Shown here: positions 20,788-33,276 of the stretch, in pieces
Layout of the letters: each line of letters begins with the position of its first letter
Position numbering within the stretch: position 1 is the first letter of the stretch
NCBI RefSeq assembly: GCF_000002235.5
Contig: NW_022145605.1
Span: 37,643,141 to 37,707,140, forward strand
Source: Strongylocentrotus purpuratus
Taxonomy: Eukaryota > Echinodermata > Echinoidea > Camarodonta > Strongylocentrotidae
Length of the DNA stretch: 64,000 nucleotides
Direction of reading: 5' to 3'
Notes under the pieces: generated by a model
Database searches by the model: none
Told to the model about the DNA's origin: nothing
What the model saw: the letters and a program-made list of their open reading frames with translations, nothing else
Translations under genes and position numbers: made by a program

Positions 20788-23700
20788 GTAAAGTCTAAAC
20801 TCTAAAGACCTGCTGGTGTTGGAGAGGGGGTGGGGGGGGGGGGGGGGGGTGTCTGTATGTCTCATTGAGGCCAATTTAATTCAATTCAATTCAATTCAAT
20901 TCAATATATCCTTGTATATGAAAAGATGTGAAAAGTGTTGTTTTTTCATCATCAGGCATGTAATGCTTGTTTAACATGTTAAGGGCATAAAAACTGAAAA
21001 TCTGGAAAAAAGGGTATACACTATACAACTTTTAAGAATACTCACTCGGAGAGGACCTAAGCCATCGGTCCTCTGGTTGCTTACTAACTAACAAGCATTT
21101 ATGCTTTCTTAGCAGTCAGATGAAAATATCCACCACTATTACTACTACTACTACATAGAAATGGCAGGAAATTTGAGCCATGGGTCTGAAACTAAACAGG
21201 ATTTTAAACTCCCATGGAAATACATGATAAAACGAAAAAGCCAGTCTAGGAAGAACAAATTCTCTCATAGGGTGTAAAATACCATGCAAGATATATCCCT
21301 GAAAATGGGATGTCATGTGTGAGACAGGTTTCCCTGTATCAACACTACTCTAAACTTTGATCTCATTTAGGGAGCTTCTCTGGAAGCGAATGCTAAGGTT
21401 GTACAGTGCTCAACCTGACATCCAAATAGTAAAGCAACTGGTAATCATGCATCTACTGGTTTCCAACTGGAATCAGCTGGTATCAAATGGTCCAATACTC
21501 CACTCACTGTGCTGGAATGAAGTTATGAATTACCAGTTAATTAAGCCCATTGGGTGGTATTCTCGAAAGCGGCCTAAGTTAAACCTGGCCTAACTTAGTC
21601 TGTGGTTTAGTTAGGCCAGGCTTAACTTAGGCCGCTGACCCAAGTCATTTTCATTTCTCGAAAGGTGGCCTAACTGATCCATGGTTTAAACCTGGCCTAA
21701 CTTAGTCCATGGATTATTCACCATAGTTACGGTTTCTGCACATGCTCAGTACCGAAGCTGCGACGTCACAATGCACTAAGACACTGGACTAAGACAATGG
21801 ATGTGCGCAGTGTGGAGAGGATGAATCACCTCAACAACTTGAGCAATATGATGTCCAGGGGCGGCGGAGCGACTTCCAAAGCGGGGGGCAGCACCAACAA
21901 AAAGGGCACTTGCTGGAATTGTATCATTGTTAAAAGGGAAATTATCAGAGGTGAAAAGGGTCACATATCGCACCTGAAAAAGGGCATTGAACATATTTTA
22001 AAAGGGGCACTTATGAGAATGAAAAAGAGGCACTTATAATAAAGGAAATGTGCATTTGTTGAAAGAAAAGTGGCACCGATAATTTTGTTAATAGGGGCAC
22101 CTCTCATATTTAAATAGGGCAATTATCAGAGGTGAAGGGGCACTTGTTGCAAAGGAAAATGGAAACTTGTCAAAGGAAAAGGGGCGCGTGTCAAAATTAA
22201 AGGGGCACTTATCAGAGCTGAAAAGAGGCATTTGAAAACAGGGGCACTGTACCCCCCAACTCTTTCTCCCTATCTCCATCTCTCTTTCTCTCTCTCTTTC
22301 TCTCACACACACTATCTCACATCATTGTTTATTTCTCTCACCATTAAATTGTTCTTTCTCATTTGGTTCCCTTTCTCTTTTACTCTATCTCTCTTTCTTG
22401 CTCGCTCTCTGTTCTCTCACTGTTCTATATCAAGACTTTTTCCATGTATAATTCAATTAACCCAACAGTATGCACACTTAAAATCAAAAGATATGAACGG
22501 AATATTGTATATAACATATCAACAATTATGTTCAGTTTATTTATTTTTCTTAAAACAGAAAAGATTGTAATTCATGATGAATACGATTATAAAATTGAAG
22601 GTCAAATATTAAAGCTCCAATAGCCTCATAATCTGCTACTTGAAACTAATAGAATTAAATGTTATGTATTTGTTACATTTTTTTCCCCATTTTTTAAAAA
22701 CAAAGCATAGTCTACTTTTGAGCAGTGTTTCTTTTGCACTGAGGGAATCTGTTATATCATGACTTGCACTATATTATAAAACACATTATAAAACATGATT
22801 TCTTAAATGATTCAAAATCACAATTTATCCAGTGAAACAATGAACATCGGATGTACATAAAAACATCCTTATGAGTGATGGTTGCTTTGTGGTTCACACA
22901 CACAACAAGGACATATCAGGCTTGTTATCAATGGTTGCTTGTTTGTTATCATCATGTTATGAGGATTATAATACAAAGGTTTTGATCCCCATGCAGTCAC
23001 AGTTACAGCAGATGTAGTCTGGTTCATTGAAGAGGCTTAGTAGAACTTCATAGTCCTTGCAAGTACGTCTGTCGAATGAAAAGAGAAAAGAATGAAAGGA
23101 AGCACATTGAAACCTATTTCTGTTAAACATTAAAAAGGTCTTGCATGTACTTTGTGGTAAAAGTGGAGTGCATAATCAATTACTTGAAAGTATTGATGGA
23201 AAAATGTGAATGAACAAATGCCATCCTTGAAGTACCTGGGCATACAAACAACTAATTATTCGTACAGCCTACCTGTCAGAAATTCAGCAGCTCAGTAGTT
23301 CTCCTTCGTCTCTCTGAATTTGTCTCAGTTATCAGGGAATTTGCCTTCATTCAATTTACTGAAGAAAAACATCAGCCTGAAACAAAAATAAAAGGTCAAG
23401 AACAAACATACACTTTCTTGCATTGCTATCTCATAAATGTACTTGCATCAAGTTGTACTTGCCATGTCATGGCCTAAGAAAGCCCTAAGTAGTTAAAGTC
23501 TATAGCCAATTTAGTCCCTTTCCTAAAATCAAGCCTAGAGGTCTACATCTTACTTAGATAACCAGCCGACAGTTGGCCTAACCTAGACGTAAACGCAGCC
23601 TAGAATGGAGATTTTACAAGGCCATATTCGTTAGAGCCCAAATTTTACATTTTAGTTCAATCTAACATTAGACCAAAGATTGTCTTTGTTTAATGTTTAT

Positions 23701-26700
23701 GTTATCTCCCAAAATGAGCTTCGTGAAAGGGGAAAAAGTAAAATGAAAATTTACTGCACTGTATTGTACTGCAGTCTGTAGGTTTTTAAGTCTTATATGG
23801 TCCAGCATTGTTAGTGGTAGGTTTAAATTTTCTAGGACCCAAATTTGAAAGTAGTTAATCAACTGTTGATTATTTGTGTCTTATTTTCAGATAGTTCCGC
23901 CCAAAAGTCTAGGCCAAGCTGTCACTGTCAGGAGTGACTGGTAGCCATGGCAATCGAGCTGAAAATGTTAGCTCGTGCCCATGTAAAATGAATACAATTT
24001 TGAGTGTAGATTGCACCTACATTCATCAGACAAAATAATTTTTAATCACTTCATAATGTACCTGTAGACACATCAGCAGATTCATAAAATCAGCAAATCT
24101 TTTCAATAAAAATTGTATAAACATGGTTTCAGGAAAATCTAATGAAAATTAAAGTTATTAAGTTTTTGAATTGAAACACAGAATTAACAACTATTAAACT
24201 AACATGACTGAGGTACATGTATCTTTCAAAGAGTGTAACAGCTTTTCTTTTACCATGCAATGGCACAATTCTAGTTTGTCATTTTTGTCTCGCCTGCGTA
24301 GCAAAAAAGCGAGACATAGGCGCCGCTTTTCCGGTGACGGCGGCGGCGACGACGACGGAGACGGTGGCAGCGGCATCAACATCAAAAACTTAACCTAAGG
24401 TTAAGTTTTTGAATTTTTGATATAATTTTGAAAGTATAAGTCCTAGTCAATGAAACTTGGACTATAGGGTTATCAAGTATCCCCAATCATGTGAGTAGAA
24501 TTTCAGGTCACAAAGTCAAGGTCAAAGGTCATTTCAGGTCAACAGACTTGGACTATGTTGTGGCATCATCATCAAAAACTTAACCTAAGGTTAAGTTTTT
24601 GAATTTTTGATATAATTTTGAAAGTTTAAGTTCTTAGTCAATGAAACTTGGACTATAGGGTTATCAAGTATCCCCAATCATGTGAGTAGTATTTCAGGTC
24701 GCTAAGTTAAGGTCAAAGGTCATTTTAGGTCAACAAACTTAGACTTTGTTGTGGCATCAACATCAAGATTTTGAATTTTTTAGCATATTTTCAAAATTGA
24801 TTGTTCAATTTCCATGAAACTTGTACCCAGGGGTTATCAAGTATCACAAATCATATGACACAAATTCCAGGTCACAAGGTCAAAGGTCAGTAGATTTGGA
24901 TTATGTTTTCACAACTTAATATGAGAATTAATAATTTTTTTAATTAATTTGTTCATATATTTCATTCAAGTTATCGATCGTGGTACATTTAATAGTAAAT
25001 AATTCTTCTGATGATTCTTAGGCAATATTCACTTCAAAATGTGATTATATTCAGAGGATTTCATTTTGGGGGGCTGCTAATGGGCCACCCTGCCTATATG
25101 CATAATGTTCCAACCTCAGTTTCTCATTATATCGAATTGCGTAATGCAGGCGAGACCGCCGAGAGCGTTTCCCTTGTTATACAGGGTTTTTATACAGCAA
25201 CCAAATTCCTAATTCGTTACTGTCAATGTTTTACTATTTTAATAACTCCAACCAAAATATAATAATTATGTATAGTATTTCTTTGATATTTAATGTGTGT
25301 TGATGTTACTGTTTTTATTATGGAATTAAATAAATGCTGAATTGAATTGAATTTTGTTCTGCCCGGCCACAGCTGATGACCCTTGGCCTTCGGGTGATGG
25401 GTGAGACTCTCTTCACAGCCCTCATGAGGGCATCCTTTTACGGCCAATTTGCGGCAAGTCCGCAGTCGGTCCGGCAGGTAGCAAACAAGTTCAACGCTGC
25501 TGACATCGCACCTATGCTGGCCACAACTGCTGAAGAGAAAGTGGGAGATAGCCCAGATGCGTGAGTATATGGCTGTTTTGTTGTTGTTGGTATTAATTAT
25601 TTTATTGATAACCCAAAACAGACAAAATATATATGAGTACCGAAGCTGTGACATCATAGAAATCTATTTTTGGAATTTCTCAATTTTTTTTCTTCATTTT
25701 CCGAAAGAGCATAAAAAATAATGTCCCAATGTTGAAAACCAATTGACTGGCTGAGATATGACCATCTGAATGAAGGAAATCTATTTATTCAGATGGTCAT
25801 ATCTCAGCCAATACTTAAAGTCACATAGAAGTCAGCTCTCATGGGGAATTCGACACCGTTCGGGTGTTTACCCAAATAACAGGTGTTGTCAATCACCAGG
25901 GTTAGCCTTGAGTTTTATGACCATTATACCTTATGTAATGCTTTGCTTTTCCTTCACCCGAATAATCTCCGAGCATGCTCCGAGAGACTAGGGGGTAATT
26001 CTTGACGGGCCAACGGGTTTGCTGTGTGCAGATTTGTACTCCCATTAATGGTATTTCCACCAAGTCTGGTGTCAGCGAATTATAGCTTTCTGCACATGGA
26101 ACCTGACTACCCACTCCCTTTAACATATAAATTCAATTAGTTTTCAACATTTGGACATTATTTAGATGGTCTTTCGGAAAATGAAGAAAAAATTGAGAAC
26201 TTCCCAAAATAGATTTTTGATGACGTCATATTTCACCACTCTATTGGTGTTGTAGTGAATTGCTGTTTGGTCTACACCCAGCCCGTCTTATCATTTTGTC
26301 TACTTATCATTTGGTCTAATATGGCCACTTTGGTTAATTCTCACTGCTTGATTGACCTCCCTACTAATAGTCACTTGGTTTAATTTCCATATGGTCTAAT
26401 CTCCAATTAGACTACTACCCATTTGGTCTATTGTTCATTTAGTCCAATAACCAGTTAGTCTAATTTCCAGTTTGGCTAATGCACATTTTGTCTACCATCT
26501 ATAGGGTCTAATAATCATTTGATGATGAATATCATTTACGAATGGCAAAATGGCAAAATATGGAACCCGAAACAGAGAGAGAGAGAGTGCTAGAGAAAAG
26601 ATTTTTGTTGATTGGTTCTAGATCTATATAACTTCCTTTTGTGCTATTGAAATAAAAACAAAGTCAAACTAAACAACAAAATATAATGAAAACAGAAGAA

Positions 26701-29700
26701 AAAACAAACAAAATACCTTCAGATACAAAATATACAACAATTCCTGGATTCATTAACTTTTCTATCTGTCAAAAGTGATAATATTTTGGCTTATGTGATT
26801 TATCCCCCATTTGCTTTGAAATAACCAAGGTAATCAAGACCAAAAAAACAGCATGTTGGCAAAATTATTCTTTATTGGAGTCTCATACAAAGCAAAGGTC
26901 CCACAATTTCATGATAAGTACATGTACATGTAGCATACATTGTGTGAACACTAGCTGAGCCCCATAGACTGCACTTATGTGGAGGCCGCTACAACTGAAA
27001 TTTCCTGCATAGTTGTCTGTTTTTCATTGTTTTCCTGCTGAAAGCAAACAAAAGGTCAAGGCCGGTACTGCATAATCATTAAAGTTTGTTGGGTATTTTA
27101 CAGAATCACAAACTGATTGACGGTGTATAGAAGCAGGAAAGGAAGTCTGAAGGTAGTCTGCAGGCACAGACCCTAATTTGACACTTAATCAAAAAATCAT
27201 TGTGCCTTGAGAGAAGTCTAGCCCAGCTACCTACTGGTTGTGTCAATCAGGAGCAGCTACAGTACATGGCCTATGGTAGTCTTATAGTGCAGACTCACTT
27301 TTACGACTGACCAGGGTTTGTGCTTGCAGACTAGTCTGAAGGCACATACTCTAGTTTCACACTTAATCACAGATCCATAAAGTCTTGAATAAAGGTCTAT
27401 CAGTATGTCTCTCAGTTAAACAGTTAGTCAGTTTGATGAACTACATAGCCGTTAAGCAGTACTTAAAGTTGGTTGATCTGTCAAATTGTCAGTCAGTCAG
27501 TCAGGGTGGGGGGGGGGGGGGAGGGGGGGGGGGAGGGGGGGGGGGGTAAGAGCACATACATATATCTTTTCTTTTTTCTTTTTTGGTGGGGGGGGGGGGG
27601 GGAGATGAAGCGCCAATTTTACCTGACTTTCTTTTTAACTCTCACTTTCACCTATGCCAGATAACCCTAAGTTTTCTGTTGCTGCTTTCTATGTACATGT
27701 AGTTGATAATGCATGATAAATATAAATAGAGAGAGAGAGAGAGAGAGAGAGAGAACCACCATCATTATGCAACGGTTCAGGGTTTGTGTAATGAAACCAT
27801 TTCTTAGCGTCTCAACCCTAACAAAATAGCGAAACTATATTTGAGGAAAAGCATTTAATATACTGAACTGAATAAAGAATAATAACTTTATATTGGCTCA
27901 TACTAATACTGATACCAGCTAAAACAATGTGGTATCAGCAAAGTAAGATGGGGTATTCTTATAGAGGTATTCCAAACTGACAGTATGATAATCAACATTT
28001 TGTTCTGTATTCATATGTATATACGCATAATACAACTGATCTTTATAATTTCTTAAAGGTAAAGACCAGTTTTGAAAATTTGGGGCCAAATCTTGAGAAA
28101 ATGTTTAGCGGCGAATCAGCCAGCCGGCGAATGAGCGGGGGGATTTTATTTTTGTATTTATTTATTTAAACATTTTTTTGTTTTGTTGGGGGGGGGGGGG
28201 CGCTTTTGTTTTAAAAAGGTAACATTTACGTTACTAGGCCTATCCCATTTTTTAAACAGGTTTACGGGGGCAAGGGGGGGGGGGCGGGCCTGTAGAATCG
28301 GCCCGTGGATCCGCGCCTGGGTCAATCTGTCGGTTAGTTTGTCAGAAAATAAGTCAACCTATCAGTAAATCACATACTAGGTCAAACTGTCGGTCGGTTT
28401 GTCAGTCTGTCTGACAGTTGGTTATTCAGTCATTCAGTCATTCATTCTGTCTGTTTTCTGCGGATCAGTCTATATTGATCAGTCAATTAATCTGTCATTC
28501 ACACTTAGAGTAAGTTAAATGGTCAATCGGTCACCAATTCTGTCAGACTTTTATTATCTATTCAGTCAGATAGTCAGTTAATCAGTTATTTACTCATTCA
28601 ACCAGACGTGCATTTATACATATATTCAGTTTAGATGATCAGGAAGTCTGCCCCCTAATAGAGAGTGATATATATAGTTTAATCGTTCAGTTAATCCATC
28701 CATCAATCAGTTCAGACTTTAGAAGATAAAGTTAGACAGTCAATAGTTTGATCACATACACAGTCATCAACACATTCTAAACTTGATGGTCTTCATTCTG
28801 CTAATAAAGTTAAAACGGTCCGACAATAATAAGTGAGTTATCAACAGGGCTCAAATTAATTTTTTGTCCACGGGGGCTCTTTTAGTGCCGACGGGGGCTC
28901 TTATTTTAATACAAATTTTTATTGAATTGGTACCCACAAAACTTTTAAATTCCTCGGTATTTCATCATTATTATTAATTTAAGTCGGCATTTTCCCTCTT
29001 AGAAATTTACTTGTTACATAGCTGTTATCGACTTTTCTCCCCATGATGACATTCTCTCCATTTCTTCCCGTTCTGCACATAATTTCCTCCTCATTATTCG
29101 GAGCAACCTTATTTAAATTCTTTCTTTACTTTTAGTCTTTACCATATCCTTCCAAAACACAGGGGCGGATCTAGCTTTTTGCTAAGGGTGGGGGGGGGGG
29201 GGTAACCCAAATACGATGTGGAGCATCGTCCACGAACCGCGTAGTGGCGAGGCGATTTTTGTTGTTGCTATTTAGAACCCCCGTAAGTGATGTTTTCTTG
29301 GCATCTACTAACATGCGGAGCATCGTCCACGAGCCGCAAAGCGGCGAGGCGATTTTTTGGTGCTATTTTGAACCCCCGTTAGAGATGTTTTTGCCTGGCA
29401 TCTACTGACATGTACTAATACTGTGTAGGTCTGGACACAATGATAGCATTTTTCTATGCACATCACATTTTACTTGGTAGCCCAAGGGGGAGGGTGGGGG
29501 GGGGGGGGGGTAAACCCCCTAAACCGCTTAGATCTGCCCCTGCAACATCTTTGATCTTCTTCTTCTTCTTCTCAATATTGATTTACTGGTAGAGATAGGG
29601 CCATCTAAGTTCCATTTCATTGGTTCAAGGTTTGAAAATTGATACTCACTATTGTGTTAAAGGGGAAGTCCACCCTGAAATTAAGTTAGTTTTAATAGGA

Positions 29701-32700
29701 GTAGAAAAATGAGAGAAACAAGTCGGTGAAAGTTTGAGCAAATTCCGATTAAAAATAAGGAAGTTAGGATTTTTGAAGTTGTGATCAATCAAACACAAAT
29801 TGGCAACTCTATGACGTATCATGCGAGCTCAACTTCCATTTGCTCAGTACTAAAAAAATCTAAAATTTTCATTTTCCCTCAAGAAAAATTTCAACCATAC
29901 ATGCACCCTAAATATAATAATTGCAAATATGTTTCTATACTCCCCCTGCAAGGAACAAATATATATTCCGTCATCAATAACGAAGAAAACATGATTTTAT
30001 GGAATATTATGCACAAAGCAAATGAAGGAGAGCTCGTATAATAAGTCACAGAGTTGCCAATTTGTATTTGATTGATCACAACTTCAATAATTCATAACTT
30101 TCTTATTTTCATTCAGAATTTGCTCAAACTTTTACTCACCTGATTTTCTTATTATTCTGCCTCTATCGAAACAAACTTATTTTGGGGGTGGACTTTCCCT
30201 TTAAAGTTATACCAGAAAAAAACAAACTTTATTTTATAATTCCACGGGGGCGATTTTTACTTTTGCAATCGCCCCCGTGAGCAACCTGACGGGGGCGATT
30301 ATGGAGCTCACGAGGGCGAATCGCCCATCGCCCCCGTGTATTTTGAGCGCTGGTTATCAATGTTTGAAATATAAGATCACTAAGTTTATATCAATGCAAA
30401 TCTCAAATTGGTAATTTGATCATCAGTGGATGGTGATGTATAGTCATGACCAACTCTCTCCTTTGTCATACTTTGTACACAAATATAATTAATATATGTT
30501 TTTCTCCTAACTGCCTCCTCCCTTTGGGCACTACTCAGAATATATTATGGATAGCAATGGACTATGTGATCGACTGACAGGTTGACTTATTGTCTGATCG
30601 CCAACTGACCGACAGATTGACCTATGATGTGATTGACTGACAGATTGACAAAGTGTCTGACAAACGGATAGTTATTATAGGTCCTCTAAAAAGAAAAAGA
30701 CCCTCATGAAACATATCGATTTTGGAAAATGACATTTTAGTAATTTTGTGTGTTGGAACATTAGGAAAGTTGTCCACCACTACTGCAGACTGAAAATACT
30801 GATTAAGCCAATTTGAAGAGCCCATATACGTATAGTGATTACAACTTTGAAAACAAAATCATAACTTTCTTGTTTTCAGATTTCATTTAAACTTTTGCCA
30901 GTCTGCTTCTCTGATTTTCCTGCTTGCTTTTAGAGAACTGAGTTGTCTGTAAAGGTTGGACTTTCCTTCAAACAATTATAGCATCATTAAATAATCTTGA
31001 AAGTCCTTAATTTATATGATTATCTCTTTCTTTCAGCATAAATGAGGAAAAGTATGAGAGGAACGTAGAAACTATGCTACTGTGCCTTGACATGCAAACT
31101 GAAGTGGCCCGGCCTAATCAGCCAATCCTTTCTCAACTCAGAATAACATCTTATATCAAGGCTGATCTTCTGGTGAGTCACAGCTTTAATCTTGACACTT
31201 CTCCTTCATGTACCTCGAAAGGGGAACACATTACTTCCGGTGTCGTGGACGAGTGGATATGTCACCGGACTGTGGATCACAAGGTCCGCGGTTCAAGTCC
31301 CACCATGGCACTAATGTCCTTTGGCAAGACATTGATCTACAATTGCCACACTCAACCCAGGTGATGTAAATGGGTACCTGACAGGAATTAATCCTTTGAA
31401 ATGCTAGAGAGCCGTAATGGCAGCACAGCTAAAGCCAGGTAATAATCTCCAAGTTTGAAAGCACTTAGTGATTGTAATAAGCGCTATATATATAAACTGA
31501 GTATTATTATTATTATTAAATAAGATTAATTGATCGATCTGTAATTGAAAAACAAGTCAGATAAAATCTTGGAACCTGCAACTACTGTTTGCCGGGCAGC
31601 GACTCTAACACCAGGCCATCACTGGTCAATGGTACAGTCACGATGAACTAGAAACAAATACACAAGCTCTTCTGACTTATTAATATTCATTAGTCCGCCA
31701 TAGAACAACAACTTTTATAAATGTAAGGCTTCTTAGGAGACATTTCAATTATTTAAACATATATTACTTCTATATATCACTTTACTTGATCTAAAATGAT
31801 CAGTATAATCAACACTTTGTCTTCTTCTGCAACTACTTCTATCTGAGAATCAACTACATGTATATCAGAATGAGTTCACTATCTGCAAAAGGTGTGAATA
31901 TGATATAATATACAGGCTAAAACAACTACTGCAGAATAACAGGAGAAAAGAATACAGTGTACAGCTCTAGAAAATTCGTTAGATTTAGCTTCTTGTATAG
32001 GGGTGTTAGCATGGAACTGTCAAAACAATTGTATTTCATTGTACTTCCTTAAAGGAATAACTTTGTTTCCTTCCTACCTTGATATCATCAGTAAACTTTC
32101 TAGCAGACTAGCGATATATATTTTCCTTGGCTGTTTGTTAAGTAGTAGGCCGTAGTAAAATGGGGTGAATGCAACAAATCGTGACAGTAATAAAAAAAAA
32201 ATTGCAAGACCTATAAACTAATCTTGAATAGGGCAGAGAAAAAATGCAAAAATCCCACGGCACACTACGTTTCGGGCAAACGGGGCTATAGCTGCCATGG
32301 CCGCCGGGAACATAATATAAACCTATTATATCACAAAGGTTCATGGATTCTGTTCAGGTTTATTTGCATAGCATGTTTGCTAAAACGTATGTGTAGAACG
32401 ATAGAAATCAAGATCAAGATTATGGGGTTAATTGATATATTATGTGTTGTAAATCAGGTACTTGTATGTGGAATGATTAAAGGTCATTTTCTTAAATAGC
32501 AAAGACTATAAAAGTTTGTAAACAAGTTCAATTTTGTTCACTAATGAGAAAAGGATGATATATTGTAATTCAATGAAAAAATATAAACTCCTCAAATAAA
32601 ATTCTGCAATACAAATTTGAGCCTTGATATCTCTTGTTACTTGATTATCACATTTTCATTCATAACCCCCCCCCCCCCCCCCCCGGAACAACAGGTATTA

Positions 32701-33215
32701 AGATTTAAGTAAGGATCTACGCCACTGATCGTATGTAGCCTACATTTATACGGTATATAAGTATAAGGCCTATATAGACAGGTCTATATTTGGAACTGAA
32801 GATATGTTTAATGTGATGCCTAATTCTTTTGCATCCCAACTATATAGGCCAGACTCTCGGACATTCTTGCAACGATGGATAATAACTTCTTGACGGACAA
32901 CCCTGTTTGTGTTGCCAATTTGATGAATGGACTGGATGGCGACTTAATGGTATGCCGTTGAATTTTAAGTCTTCTCTATGTTAAAGTTTTGTCAATTGGT
33001 ATTTGATTTACTATTGAATATAGTCATTCAACTTATATGTGACACTGCAGTATTGATAATTACCCCCTCCACAGAAAAACAACAACAACAACAAACAATC
33101 AATTTAAATTATGATGTCATCAAACTGCGAAAGAAGCATACATGCCTATAGGTTTATCTCACTGTCATATACATTTTTGATGATAATGATGATAATGATA
33201 ATAATAATAATAATG

Positions 33216-33276
<61 letters not shown>

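Larger units (their letters stand above)
28845..30352. mobile_element. hAT-like element carrying two nested MITEs
   Basis: The ends CAGGGCTCAAATTAA and TATTTTGAGCGCTG are inverted repeats with few mismatches. They are flanked by an exact 8-bp duplication, GTTATCAA (28837-28844 and 30353-30360). The sub-terminal regions share inverted CCACGGGGGCGATT-type blocks. Two smaller elements (29160-29532 and 29657-30204) are inserted inside; without them it is about 590 bp and non-coding. It lies in PRODH2 intron 2. Confidence 0.8.

Noticed and set aside
28387-28460. Possible CRISPR-like regular repeats (GTCAGT clusters)
   Set aside because: Units are short, irregular and without unique spacers of fixed length, and the genome is clearly eukaryotic. 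It is an eroded simple repeat.
29165-29532. An 8-bp target duplication for the CAGGGGCGGATCTAG element
   Set aside because: The flanks (CCAAAACA and CAACATCT) do not match, so the superfamily was left open.
31236-31310. A possible tRNA gene
   Set aside because: The A and B boxes are present, but the sequence continues into a body and TTA tail shared with another locus, so it is a SINE head rather than a functional tRNA gene.
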